A stretch of 64,000 nt of DNA from Marinitenerispora sediminis (GTDB lineage Bacteria > Actinomycetota > Actinomycetes > Streptosporangiales > Streptosporangiaceae): NCBI RefSeq assembly GCF_003336425.1, contig NZ_QEIO01000006.1:1-64000 (forward strand), given 5' to 3'. The notes under the pieces were generated by a model. It worked only from the letters and a program-made list of their open reading frames with translations. It did not search any database and was not told the DNA's origin. A program made the translations under genes and the position numbers. Positions 26,006 to 33,677 of the stretch are shown here, in pieces. Every line of letters begins with the position of its first letter. Positions within the stretch are counted from its first letter, which is position 1.

Positions 26006-26876
26006 CCATAAATTCCTTTCGAATCACCGCGAGGAGATCGTCCAGGTTCGACAGGTCACCTTCCAGAGCAAAGTCTAGCGGCTCCCTGTCCATGCCACTG
26101 TAATGCTGAAAGTCACCATTCTTGTCGCCTGGCGCCATGTCATGCGCACCGTAATATTCGTGGACAGGGGAAGACATTCCCCTGTCATCGAACGCGTCTG
26201 GGTGGTCGGACCGGTAGGGAACCCCGTCTCTCATGAATTCAAGTTCAACACCTTCATGGGCGATGAGACTCCGAAAAGCCTCCTCCTGCTTGATAGACAG
26301 AGTTCCCTGTTCAGCCTTGAGCCAAAGTTCCCCCACTTCATGCATTGGAGCGAAACGCCCCACGTTTGAATGATTCGGCTTTATAGCCACTACGTGCTCA
26401 TCGAAAAACAGATGTCTCTTGATTTGCTCCAATAGCTCCTTTGAATACCCGGTATTATCAGATATCCGTTCAACATCCGATGTCATGTTTCTAATTCGCT
26501 CGTAATAGCGCACAGCCTGCACATTGTCCGGCGTGTCGACGTAAACATTTCCATCGTTGTCAACCCAGTGCCCATTCGGATCAACCCGGCCGAGATTCAC
26601 CCACTCCCACCGCCGCATGTCAAGAACTTCAGCAGCCGTCAGGTTATTCTCGTCGACGGTGTAGACGGTCCCGTTTACACCTCCATCGAACCCCTCCCTC
26701 CCCTCGACGCCATTGTCGCTGAAATGATCTGCGAGGTCCGAAACATCACCCGAATCCTGAGCACTTCCAAGACTCGAATAGGGTTCTCCGCCTTCCGTGC
26801 TTCCTTTGACATCGAATCGGTCATTGGCCGAGTTGAGGTGCGCTGACGCCACCGGGGTTAAGTGCGTCGTCACCAT
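25995..26876 (-). pseudogene. Out-of-frame C-terminal toxin domain of a polymorphic toxin
   Basis: This frame holds about 290 residues that read as protein but lie +1 relative to the upstream N-terminal gene, which stops at 26821-26823. The C-terminal part has KRHLFFDEHVVA, FAPMHEVGELWLKAEQG, and SLIAHEGVELEFM with a downstream Asp/Pro-rich stretch. I recall this pattern as a recurrent C-terminal domain of YD- and WXG-type toxins; its activity is not known to me. An ATG at 26876 with a weak GGGG site could allow separate translation. G+C is low: 23 of 60 bases at 26401-26460. It is either a frameshifted toxin or an orphan cassette. Confidence 0.6.
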
Positions 26877-28197
26877 GTCCCCGGTCGCTGATCGATGCTT
26901 GCGCCCGGTGGTTGTCCGCACCCACCTGGACGAGGTGCCGGTCGTTGAGTGCCCCCACGATGCCGTCGGGGTGGGAGAGGTCGGCCAGGTCCAGGTCGGT
27001 GCGGAAGCGCTGCACCAGGTCCTGGATCTGCTGGGTGGTCGCCAGCTGGTCGGCGGGCCCTCCGGTCCGGGTGATGGACGCGGGGACGCCGATCCGGGTG
27101 TCGGTGTGCGGCAGGTGCGGAGCATCAGGCAGAGCGTGGCCTGTGCCGCTGAGGGCCTGCACCGCTCGCATGCCGCGGTTGGCCCACATCGCCGCACCCA
27201 CCGGCGCGCCCACACCGGTGGCGAGCAGGGCGGTGCTGACCGCGACCTCGCCCAGGTTGAGCACTGACTGGCTGATCGTGTAGCCGGGCCGCTCGGCCCA
27301 CTCGCGCCACGGAACGACCGAGTGCGCGACCTCCAGCCACGCCGCGCCCGCGTTGGCGCCCTGGGTACCGGTCCCCCATCCCTCGGGGCCGTAGACGCCG
27401 ATCAGCGCGCCGAGCCCCTCCACGGTCTCCACCCGGTGCGCCACCGCGTTGTCGCCGATCTGCCCGAAGCCCTGATCCGCGGTCCACCACCCGTGCTCAC
27501 CGTGCAGGCCCCAGTAGCCGCCCCGGTCCTGCACCAGCCCGACAGCGAGGTCGGCGACGCCGTCCCAGGCGTCCCGCCAGAACGGTGCGTCCCACTCCTG
27601 CGGTCCGCCCCACGGCATCACCGCGCCGTCCGGCACCTCGCCCATGCCGTACACCTGCTCGCCCGGCCGGCACTGGCTGGCCCCGGACGGATCGGGAGCG
27701 ACGAAGGTGGTCCCACCGGGGAGCAGGCCGGTGATGGCGTTGGCGCACTCACGCTCGGCCTCCTCGTAGGCCGCCACCGCCGCGGTGACACCCTCGGTGA
27801 GCTGGTCGTGCTCATCGACCTTGTCCTGGTCCTTGCGCCAGTCGTCGTCACCGGCGATGGAGTCCAGGAAGGCGTAGGCGTCGGACCGCAGAGCGAGGAG
27901 CCGGGACTTGAGCTTGTCGGCCTCGTAGGCGAACGTCGTCAGCGCGTCCGCCGCGCCCGCGAGCGCCTCGGCGGCGTCCTCACCGTTGACCGCGACCGGA
28001 TCCACGGCCGCGAACAGCTCGCCGGCTTCCGGCGCCTGGTACACCCCGTCCAGCCGGCTCCAGGTCTGCTTGATGTCGTGACCGGCTCCGGCGATGCGCT
28101 CACCGGCGGCCTTCAGGCTGCTCGCGGTGGTCAGAAGCTCCTCGGCGGCGACTCCGGGGACGGGGATGGCCCCGGGGTTGATCAGGTCCTGGCTCAC
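26821..28197 (-). CDS. WXG-type N-terminal part of a secreted polymorphic toxin
   Basis: The 458-residue product starts with a helical WXG100-like region (about residues 15-110, with TWSRLDGVYQAPEAGELF). A Pro/Trp-rich segment follows (MPWGGPQEWDAPFWRDAWDG, GGYWGLHGEHGWWTADQGFG), then a hydrophobic Ala/Gly segment (VSTALLATGVGAPVGAAM). This is the layout of actinomycete T7SS-type effectors in which the toxin is carried at the C-terminus. The frame ends after SISDRGHGDDALNPGG, just where the low-G+C toxin domain begins in the +1 frame. G+C is normal here and falls sharply beyond. It lies downstream of a DUF6507-like gene. The GTG start has GGTG upstream. Confidence 0.7.
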   Translation of the reverse strand: MSQDLINPGAIPVPGVAAEELLTTASSLKAAGERIAGAGHDIKQTWSRLDGVYQAPEAGELFAAVDPVAVNGEDAAEALAGAADALTTFAYEADKLKSRLLALRSDAYAFLDSIAGDDDWRKDQDKVDEHDQLTEGVTAAVAAYEEAERECANAITGLLPGGTTFVAPDPSGASQCRPGEQVYGMGEVPDGAVMPWGGPQEWDAPFWRDAWDGVADLAVGLVQDRGGYWGLHGEHGWWTADQGFGQIGDNAVAHRVETVEGLGALIGVYGPEGWGTGTQGANAGAAWLEVAHSVVPWREWAERPGYTISQSVLNLGEVAVSTALLATGVGAPVGAAMWANRGMRAVQALSGTGHALPDAPHLPHTDTRIGVPASITRTGGPADQLATTQQIQDLVQRFRTDLDLADLSHPDGIVGALNDRHLVQVGADNHRAQASISDRGHGDDALNPGGVSAPQLGQ

Positions 28198-28328
28198 CGC
28201 ATCACCGCACTTTCACTCGCGGCCACGTCGGGGGATCGCCGGACACGCCATGGCGTGTCCGGACGGGTGCAGATCGTATCGGCCGGCCGTGACGCTGCGT
28301 GCACGGCGCTCGGCCCGGGAGCAGGGGG

Positions 28329-28670
28329 TCAGATGTCGAGGCCGCCGATGTTCCCGGCGTTGGCCTGGGCCTCGGCGGCCATCTCCAGGTTGCCGTCCAG
28401 GTAGGCGACCGTGGCATCGCCGCAGCCGGTGGCGGCGCTCGCCGCCTTGGCCACCATCGCTCCGAGTGTGCCGCCGACGGAGGTGACGAACTCCGCCAGT
28501 GCGGTGGAGATGGGACCGCTGGCCGCGCAGGAGGACGCGTACTCGGTGAGCGAGAGGACCTCGTCGACGTCACCGGCCAGGCCGCCCGCGCCGTCAGAAC
28601 CACCGACGTACCCGCTGACCTCGGTGAGGATCTCCCCCACCCCGGCCGGGCGGATGTCCCACGCGGTCAC
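28329..28670 (-). CDS. DUF6507-like small helical protein (WXG100-like partner)
   Basis: The 113-residue product begins VTAWDIRPAGVGEILTEVSG and is otherwise Ala/Gly-rich and helical, with AEFVTSVGGTLGAMVAKAAS in the centre. The start and size fit the DUF6507 group of WXG100-like proteins found next to larger WXG-type effectors. It probably pairs with the N-terminal part of the downstream toxin for export. GTG 28670 has AGGAGG 8 bases upstream, better than the GTG three codons earlier. A 131-base gap separates it from the toxin gene. Confidence 0.7.
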   Translation of the reverse strand: MTAWDIRPAGVGEILTEVSGYVGGSDGAGGLAGDVDEVLSLTEYASSCAASGPISTALAEFVTSVGGTLGAMVAKAASAATGCGDATVAYLDGNLEMAAEAQANAGNIGGLDI

Positions 28671-29027
28671 CCCGCACACCTCCTCGCCTGGACCGATCGG
28701 CGCCGCGGTTACGCACCGCGACGTCGATCATTATCCCCTCCAACGGCGACAATCCAGCGGTGATATGGGGTCCGCAGTCCCGGGACGGCGTCGATTGACC
28801 GGATTCGGTCAGCCCACAGCGATACCCACCGTCACGTCCCCTGCGTCCACGCCGGCCCGTCCGGCTCCCCAAGCCAGACCTTGTGCGCCCCCTCATGGTT
28901 GACGGTCAGCCCGAAATCGGTGATCAGCCGTCACCGCTCTCGTGGTCGTGGCGATGGAGGCCGCCCGGCCCCGGAGGGGGTCTCGGGGCCGGGCGGCGGA
29001 CTGACGGGTGGCTGGGTGGGACGGCGG
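28671..29027. other. Promoter region of the toxin operon
   Basis: No gene is seen. A slightly A+T-richer stretch around 28725-28755 (on the minus strand GATAAT) may be the promoter of the DUF6507-like/toxin operon. The rest is G+C-rich sequence between two minus-strand transcription units. Confidence 0.4.
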
Positions 29028-29351
29028 TCACCCGCGAAGCGGTACCGCCCAGCGGGCGCGCGGTGGGCGGTGTGGCCGAGCGGCCGGGCGTATCTGCCGG
29101 GCAGGGCGCCGGGCGATGACGCGGGCCGGCGGTGGCGCGTTCATGGCGGGCATCGCGCGGCGGGTAAGGATTCGGCTCAGTTCCTCGACGCTGGCAGCCT
29201 CGATCAGGCCGTCGGTGGTCATGGCCCACCAGTTGGCCGTGCTGACGCCGTACCAGACGACGACGCCGGGGAAGTGGCGCTGGAGTTGGGCGGCGGCACG
29301 CTGGTGGGCGTGGGGCGGCAGGCTCACCGGGCTGCGCTGCGGAGGGGTCAC
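29028..29351 (-). CDS. Small protein coupled to the 29348-29584 gene
   Basis: The 107-residue product begins at a GTG overlapping the stop of the upstream gene (GTGA). Its core QRHFPGVVVWYGVSTANWWA followed by MTTDGLIEAASVEELSRIL resembles small proteins next to XRE/DUF397 loci that I recall from Streptomyces, though no family name is certain. The last 45 residues are Arg/Pro-rich and may not be conserved. It is probably transcribed divergently from the XRE regulator, and its function is unknown. Confidence 0.55.
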   Translation of the reverse strand: MTPPQRSPVSLPPHAHQRAAAQLQRHFPGVVVWYGVSTANWWAMTTDGLIEAASVEELSRILTRRAMPAMNAPPPARVIARRPARQIRPAARPHRPPRARWAVPLRG

Positions 29352-29584
29352 CGGTCCACCGCCGGGCTCTGCTGCGCGGGGACCGCCGCCGCGAGGCGGG
29401 CGAGTAGCCGTTGCACGTCGCCGAGGGCCCAGCGCGTGTGCACGGTGCCGTCTGGCGTGCGGACGGTGTACTCCCAGCCGTCGCGCGTGGGTGTGCGGGT
29501 GAGTTCGTAACCGGAGGGAGCTTCCTCCGCGATGGCGGCGAACTTGCTCAGGTGTTCGGAGTGCTCCAGGTCGTCCACAGACAT
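29348..29584 (-). CDS. Small acidic hypothetical protein divergent from the XRE regulator
   Basis: The 78-residue product reads SVDDLEHSEHLSKFAAIAEE, then GYELTRTPTRDGWEYTVRT and PDGTVHTRWALGDVQRLL. It is soluble and looks like a small beta domain. ATG 29584 has GGAG about 9 bases upstream; a TTG at 29599 is an alternative. Its promoter would face that of the XRE gene across the repeat cluster at 29642-29686, so both may share control. Confidence 0.6.
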   Translation of the reverse strand: MSVDDLEHSEHLSKFAAIAEEAPSGYELTRTPTRDGWEYTVRTPDGTVHTRWALGDVQRLLARLAAAVPAQQSPAVDR

Positions 29585-29641
29585 GAGGCATCGCTCCAAT
29601 CAGGCCGGATCCCGGCCAAGGAATGAATACGAGCCCTAGAA

Positions 29642-29686
29642 TGACATTGTCAGACTGACCCGTCAATAAGACAGTGTCAATCTGAC
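29642..29686. promoter_or_regulatory. Operator-like repeats between divergent XRE and small-ORF operons
   Basis: TGACA-T-TGTCA at 29642-29652 is a perfect palindrome. TGTCAGACTGAC (29648-29659) recurs as TGTCAATCTGAC (29675-29686) with two changes and a 27-base period, and the second copy is itself TGTCA-ATC-TGACA. The cluster is A+T-rich for this genome and lies between divergent starts, which suits binding by the adjacent XRE regulator. Confidence 0.6.
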
Positions 29687-29759
29687 AAAATTGCCCGACT
29701 TTGCGAACTCAGATTTCATGACCGCGCAGTCATGTGTCCGATCATCAATGGAGCGAATC

Positions 29760-30611
29760 GTGTCGAAACGGCGCAGCCCAACCATCCGACGACGTCGCCT
29801 TGCCGCCGAGCTCCGCAGAATGCGGGAAGCCGCTGGCTACACAGTCGAGGAGGCCCGCAAAGCCCTTGACTGGTCATCCGGGCGCCTGAACCACATGGAA
29901 GGCGGACGGCTCTCCCGTCCGGACGCGAGTGCGCTCCGAGATCTGATGAACCTGTACAACGTCACGTCTCCCGAGCGTCGTGACGCCATCCTCGCGCTGG
30001 GCCGCCAGTCCAAGGAGCGCGGTTGGTGGGACACCTACAGCGATGTGTTGACCGACTCCTACGTCGCCTTCGAAGCTGAAGCCAGCGCCATCAGCAACTA
30101 TCAACCGATCGCCATCCCCGGGCTGCTTCAAATTCCCGAGTACGCCGCTGCCATCGCCCGAGCCGGGTTGGCACGGACGGACGCGGAGATCGAGCGGGTG
30201 GTCGAGTCCCGCCGGAAACGACAGGAAATACTGGAGGGTGACGATCCGCCCGAATTCCGGGTGGTGATCGACGAAAACGCGATCATGCGGCTGCTCCCGA
30301 ACCCGGAGTTGGCTCATGCCCAGCTAACTCATCTGATCAAGGTCGCAGACGGTCTCAACAGTGTGACCATTCAAGTGTTGCCCTTCTCCGTCGGCCTGCA
30401 CGCGTCGACGCACGGCTGCATGGTCATCCTGGACTATCCGGACCCACTCGATCCGTCTATCGTCTACCTGGAGACACGCTCAGAGGGGCTGTATCTGGAG
30501 GAGCCAGCGCAAGTAGCTGGTTACCGCCAGGCGTTCGAGCACCTGAGCATGGACGCGTTGTCCAAGTCCGGCTCAATCGAGTTCCTGAAGAGAGCCCTCC
30601 CGGACCGGTAA
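29760..30611 (+). CDS. XRE-family regulator with DUF5753 C-terminal domain
   Basis: The 283-residue product has an N-terminal helix-turn-helix (RRRRLAAELRRMREAAGYTV, then EEARKALDWSSGRLNHME). The DUF5753 domain (about residues 100-280) has AISNYQPIAIPGLLQIPEYA, VIDENAIMRLL and TIQVLPFSVGLHASTHGCMV. In this family the protein works with a small DUF397 protein, here encoded 9 bases downstream. GTG 29760 has GGAG 6 bases upstream and is the usual family start. Earlier in-frame starts at 29691 and 29748 are less likely. It may bind the repeats at 29642-29686. Confidence 0.85.
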   Translation: MSKRRSPTIRRRRLAAELRRMREAAGYTVEEARKALDWSSGRLNHMEGGRLSRPDASALRDLMNLYNVTSPERRDAILALGRQSKERGWWDTYSDVLTDSYVAFEAEASAISNYQPIAIPGLLQIPEYAAAIARAGLARTDAEIERVVESRRKRQEILEGDDPPEFRVVIDENAIMRLLPNPELAHAQLTHLIKVADGLNSVTIQVLPFSVGLHASTHGCMVILDYPDPLDPSIVYLETRSEGLYLEEPAQVAGYRQAFEHLSMDALSKSGSIEFLKRALPDR

Positions 30612-30620
30612 GGAGTCGTC

Positions 30621-30812
30621 GTGCCCCCCATCTCTGACCCCGTCTTCCGCAAGTCGTCTCACAGCGCTGGGGCGAACGAATGCGTCGAGGTCGCCTCCGT
30701 CCTCGGGAGTAGAGCCGTCCGTGACTCCAAACACCCCAAGCTGGGTCACCTCACCTTCGGCTCGCAGGAATGGACCGCCTTCCTCGGCACTCTCCGGCGG
30801 CAGACCACCTAG
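30621..30812 (+). CDS. DUF397 domain protein
   Basis: The 63-residue product has the DUF397 signature FRKSSHSAGANECVEVA, then VRDSKHPKLGHLTFG and EWTAFLGTL. DUF397 proteins pair with XRE/DUF5753 regulators in actinomycetes (BldB/WhiJ-like systems). The GTG lies 9 bases after the XRE stop and has AAGGAG upstream. A perfect palindromic terminator follows. Confidence 0.9.
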   Translation: MPPISDPVFRKSSHSAGANECVEVASVLGSRAVRDSKHPKLGHLTFGSQEWTAFLGTLRRQTT

Positions 30813-30818
30813 CAAGAC

Positions 30819-30850
30819 GGCGGCCCGCGCACCATGGTGCGCGGGCCGCC
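30819..30850. terminator. Perfect 32-base palindrome terminator
   Basis: GGCGGCCCGCGCACCA and TGGTGCGCGGGCCGCC are exact inverted repeats of 16 bases with no spacer. The palindrome lies 7 bases after the DUF397 stop and 24 bases before the end of the converging Nudix gene, so it should work in both directions. Confidence 0.85.
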
Positions 30851-30874
30851 GCTGTATTCATTCCGTGCCCGATA

Positions 30875-31375
30875 CTACCCCGGCATCGCATCGGTCGCTT
30901 CTGACCGCCCCGCGAACCACGCCCCGCCGTCACTCGCCAGTCCGCGCCGCACGCGGTCGTGCACGTGCGGTGGCAGCGGGGGCAACCCGTCGACGGGGAA
31001 CCACCGGACCTCCAGCGACTCGTCGCCGTCGGCACGGGGCTCGCCGCCGACCGGGCGGCAGCGGAAGGCGATGTCCAGGTACTGGACTTGGTCCCCATTG
31101 TCGTAGCTGAACGGCGGTTCGGTCGCCACGCTAGAGACCCACAGGGGTTCGGCCCGCACCCCGGTCTCCTCCATGATCTCGCGGACCAGGGCCGCAGCTG
31201 GCTGCTCGCCGGGTTCGAGGATTCCGCCGGGGGTGGACCACTCGCCGTCGTCGGCGCGGCGGTGCAGCAGGATCCGGTCGGCCGCGTCGAGGACGACGCC
31301 GGTCACCCCCATCAGCCAGAGGGGGTCGTGGCCGACCCGTTTGCGGAGTTCGAGGATGAACTCGGGTGTCGCCAT
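30875..31375 (-). CDS. Nudix hydrolase
   Basis: The 166-residue product carries a Nudix box (GGILEPGEQPAAALVREIME, then ETGVR) after the conserved GVVLDAADRILLHRRADDGE. Downstream motifs DQVQYLDIAFRCRPVGGE and ESLEVRWFPVDGLPPL are typical of ADP-ribose-type Nudix enzymes of actinomycetes. The substrate is unproven. ATG 31375 is the natural start. Three 13-base tandem repeats lie just upstream. Confidence 0.88.
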   Translation of the reverse strand: MATPEFILELRKRVGHDPLWLMGVTGVVLDAADRILLHRRADDGEWSTPGGILEPGEQPAAALVREIMEETGVRAEPLWVSSVATEPPFSYDNGDQVQYLDIAFRCRPVGGEPRADGDESLEVRWFPVDGLPPLPPHVHDRVRRGLASDGGAWFAGRSEATDAMPG

Positions 31376-31387
31376 GCCCCGACCCTA

Positions 31388-31426
31388 CTGACCTTCGCCA
31401 CTGACCTTCGCCACTGACCTTCGCCG
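31388..31426. repeat. 13-base tandem repeat, three copies
   Basis: CTGACCTTCGCCA occurs twice in perfect form and a third time as CTGACCTTCGCCG, head to tail, between the Nudix and TAXI genes. It lies in the short leader of the Nudix gene and just past the end of the TAXI gene. Copy number could vary by slippage. Confidence 0.85.
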
Positions 31427-31438
31427 GGTCGCCGGGGC

Positions 31439-32374
31439 TCACGCCTTCTGCTCCCGGAACCACCGCACCGCCCCCGGGTGCAGCGGGACAGGCCCGGTGG
31501 CGATGCCGGTGCGGACGTTGATGTGCGCGGCCTCCGGGCGGTCGGCGGCGATCGCGGCGGACTCGGTGAAGACGGTCTCCGTGACGAGGCGCGCGGTCTC
31601 CTCCGGAAGGTCGTCGCGGGCGAGCAGCAGGTTGGGGATCGCCACCGTGTCGCAGGCGGCGACGCCGGGGTAGGCGGTGGCGGGGATGGTGGCCGGGATG
31701 TAGGTGCTCGGGTAGGCGTCGGCCAGCCGGTTCGCCTCCTCGCGCAGGGAGACCAGCCGGATTTGGCTGTCCTCGGCGAGGCGGCTCACCGCCGGCGTGG
31801 GGATGCCGGTCAGCGAGAACAGCGCGTCGATGTCCCCGGCGATCAGGGCGTCCGCCGAGGACGCCTGGTCCATGCGGACGTCCTCGACGTCGAGTCCGGT
31901 CAGCTCCACCAGGCGGCGCATCGTGAACTCGGTCCCCGACTCCTTGGCGCCGAACGACACCCGCTGGCCGGCGAGGTCCTCGAACGCCTCGACCGGCGAG
32001 TCCGCGGCTACCACGAGGTGCAGGTGGCTGTCGTAGACCCGGCCCAGCGCGGACAGGTCCGGCGACGGTTCGCCGCTGTCCCCCACAGCGGCGTCCAGGC
32101 TCGAGAAGCCGATGTGCGCCCGGCGCTCGTGGAGCAGCCGCAGGTTCTCGGTGGAGGCGCTGCTCGGCAGCGCCGTGACCCGGGTCTCCGGGAGCTGCCG
32201 GTCGAGGACCTCGGCGAGCGCCGCCCCGATCTCGCGGAACACCGCGCCGGGCGGCCCGGTGGCCAGGACCAGCCGGGCCGGCCCGGACGCGCCGTCCGGC
32301 GCCGAGCAGCCGGCCAGCGCCGCGAGCGCCCCGAGCAGGACGGTGCGGCGGGTGACGACAGGGTGTCCGGGCAC
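31439..32374 (-). CDS. TAXI-family TRAP solute-receptor lipoprotein
   Basis: TAXI proteins bind small organic acids or amino acids outside the membrane for TRAP transport. The 311-residue product has a lipoprotein signal with a twin-Arg motif (TRRTVLLG) and Cys23, so Tat export is possible. The mature part has the TAXI pattern LVLATGPPGAVFREIGAALA near the start and FGAKESGTEFTMRRLVELTG in the middle. No TRAP membrane subunits (DctQ/DctM-like) are encoded nearby. It is co-transcribed with the MerR regulator 9 bases upstream. Confidence 0.85.
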   Translation of the reverse strand: MPGHPVVTRRTVLLGALAALAGCSAPDGASGPARLVLATGPPGAVFREIGAALAEVLDRQLPETRVTALPSSASTENLRLLHERRAHIGFSSLDAAVGDSGEPSPDLSALGRVYDSHLHLVVAADSPVEAFEDLAGQRVSFGAKESGTEFTMRRLVELTGLDVEDVRMDQASSADALIAGDIDALFSLTGIPTPAVSRLAEDSQIRLVSLREEANRLADAYPSTYIPATIPATAYPGVAACDTVAIPNLLLARDDLPEETARLVTETVFTESAAIAADRPEAAHINVRTGIATGPVPLHPGAVRWFREQKA

Positions 32375-32383
32375 GTGGTCAGC

Positions 32384-33409
32384 CTATGCGGGGGTCGAGG
32401 CGCGCATGGCGTCGGCGATCCAGGTGAAGACGGTCGAGTCCTCCTCCCGGATGTCCTCGGACTCGGTCCCGTTGATCACCGCCACCAGGGACAGGTACCG
32501 GCCGTGGGTGTCGTCGTACACGGGGCTCTCGGCAGCGGCCTCCTCTTCGGCGATCCGGCGCATCATGTCGGGGAGCCGCCGGTACCCGTCGGCCATCCGG
32601 TTCCGGACTTCGGGGGTGAGCGGTGTGTCGGACAGCGCCGTGGCCGCCTCCATGAAACGCGTGACGGCCTGCTGCGCCCAAGGGGACCGGGGGGACTCAC
32701 CGGCGCGGTACGCGGCGAGGACCTCCGCCACGAGCCGGCCCCCGTTCTCGTGCACGAAGTCCTGGAACGGCGCGCTCGCCACGTCCCTTCCCACATCCGT
32801 GGTGTAGGTCTCCCGAAGGTAGTTGCGGACCGCGTCGCGGAACGCCGGGTCCCGCACCAGGTCGCCCAGTTCGATCCACGCCTCAAGTTGGGCGGCCGTG
32901 GGGTCCGCGGACAGGACCGGCCGCATCGTGCGCAGCCGGTCGACGAAGCCGTCGGGCACGTCGAGGCCCTCACCGACCTCGTTCCAGAAGGCGTCGATGA
33001 TCTGCTCGCGTTCCTCGTCGGTCATCGAGATGAGCTTGTGCATCAGGTCGGCCTGCGCGGTCGTGCAGCCCTGTCTGATCAGGGTCCTGAGCACCGCCCT
33101 CCTGGCCCGCAGGGCGTGCTCCTGGCGCTCGACGATCCCCAGGTGGGTGGTGAGGAGGTCGTGCAGGGTCGTTCCCCCTTCGAGCAGTCGGCGGATCTCG
33201 TCCAGCTCGGTGTCCAGTTCGCGCAGGGTGCGGACGAGTTCCAGGCGGGCGATGGTGTCGATGTCGTACAGGCGGTGGCCCGCCTCATTCAGGCGCGTGG
33301 GCTCGACGAGTCCTTCGTCGGCGTAGAAGCGGACGGCGCTGACGCTGAGGCCGCTGCGGCGCGCGGCGTCTCCGATGGGGTACAGCTCTTGGTTGCGCAT
33401 GGCAGCCAC
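32384..33409 (-). CDS. MerR-family transcriptional regulator
   Basis: The 341-residue product has a MerR DNA-binding domain (YPIGDAARRSGLSVSAVRFY, then ADEGLVEPTRLNEAGHRLYD) and a long helical dimerisation and effector part of about 250 residues. No metal-binding Cys pair is visible, so an organic ligand or protein signal is more likely. GTG 33409 has GAGG 7 bases upstream; ATG 33400 is an alternative. It is divergent from the DctA-type carrier and 9 bases upstream of the TAXI receptor, so it probably controls both. Confidence 0.85.
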   Translation of the reverse strand: MAAMRNQELYPIGDAARRSGLSVSAVRFYADEGLVEPTRLNEAGHRLYDIDTIARLELVRTLRELDTELDEIRRLLEGGTTLHDLLTTHLGIVERQEHALRARRAVLRTLIRQGCTTAQADLMHKLISMTDEEREQIIDAFWNEVGEGLDVPDGFVDRLRTMRPVLSADPTAAQLEAWIELGDLVRDPAFRDAVRNYLRETYTTDVGRDVASAPFQDFVHENGGRLVAEVLAAYRAGESPRSPWAQQAVTRFMEAATALSDTPLTPEVRNRMADGYRRLPDMMRRIAEEEAAAESPVYDDTHGRYLSLVAVINGTESEDIREEDSTVFTWIADAMRASTPA

Positions 33410-33677
33410 CGTGGCGCCTCAAGCTGCTTGAGATGCAAGCCCATCGACCGTAGGGCCCATCCCGGGACCGTGGGACGCGCCGCAAAGCCCGCAAACCCCC
33501 CAAGAACCCCCGTTCTCCGCGACTCCCCACGCATCACCCATGGTGATGTTCGGCTACGCACCGGCGCGAAATGTCAGATGAATCTGAAGTTTCCCCCACG
33601 TGGCTTGCCTGTTACGGCCGGCAGTGAGGAGCATCACGTGACGCCCCGCACATGACGCAGTGAATGGAGGTGCCCCC

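Noticed and set aside
26821-26880. Programmed ribosomal frameshift at the toxin joint
   Set aside because: No slippery heptamer or obvious stimulatory stem was found; a mutation or an orphan cassette is simpler.
31478-33655. 725-residue plus-strand open frame opposite the TAXI and MerR genes
   Set aside because: The minus strand carries two well-recognised proteins, and the plus-strand translation is low-complexity.
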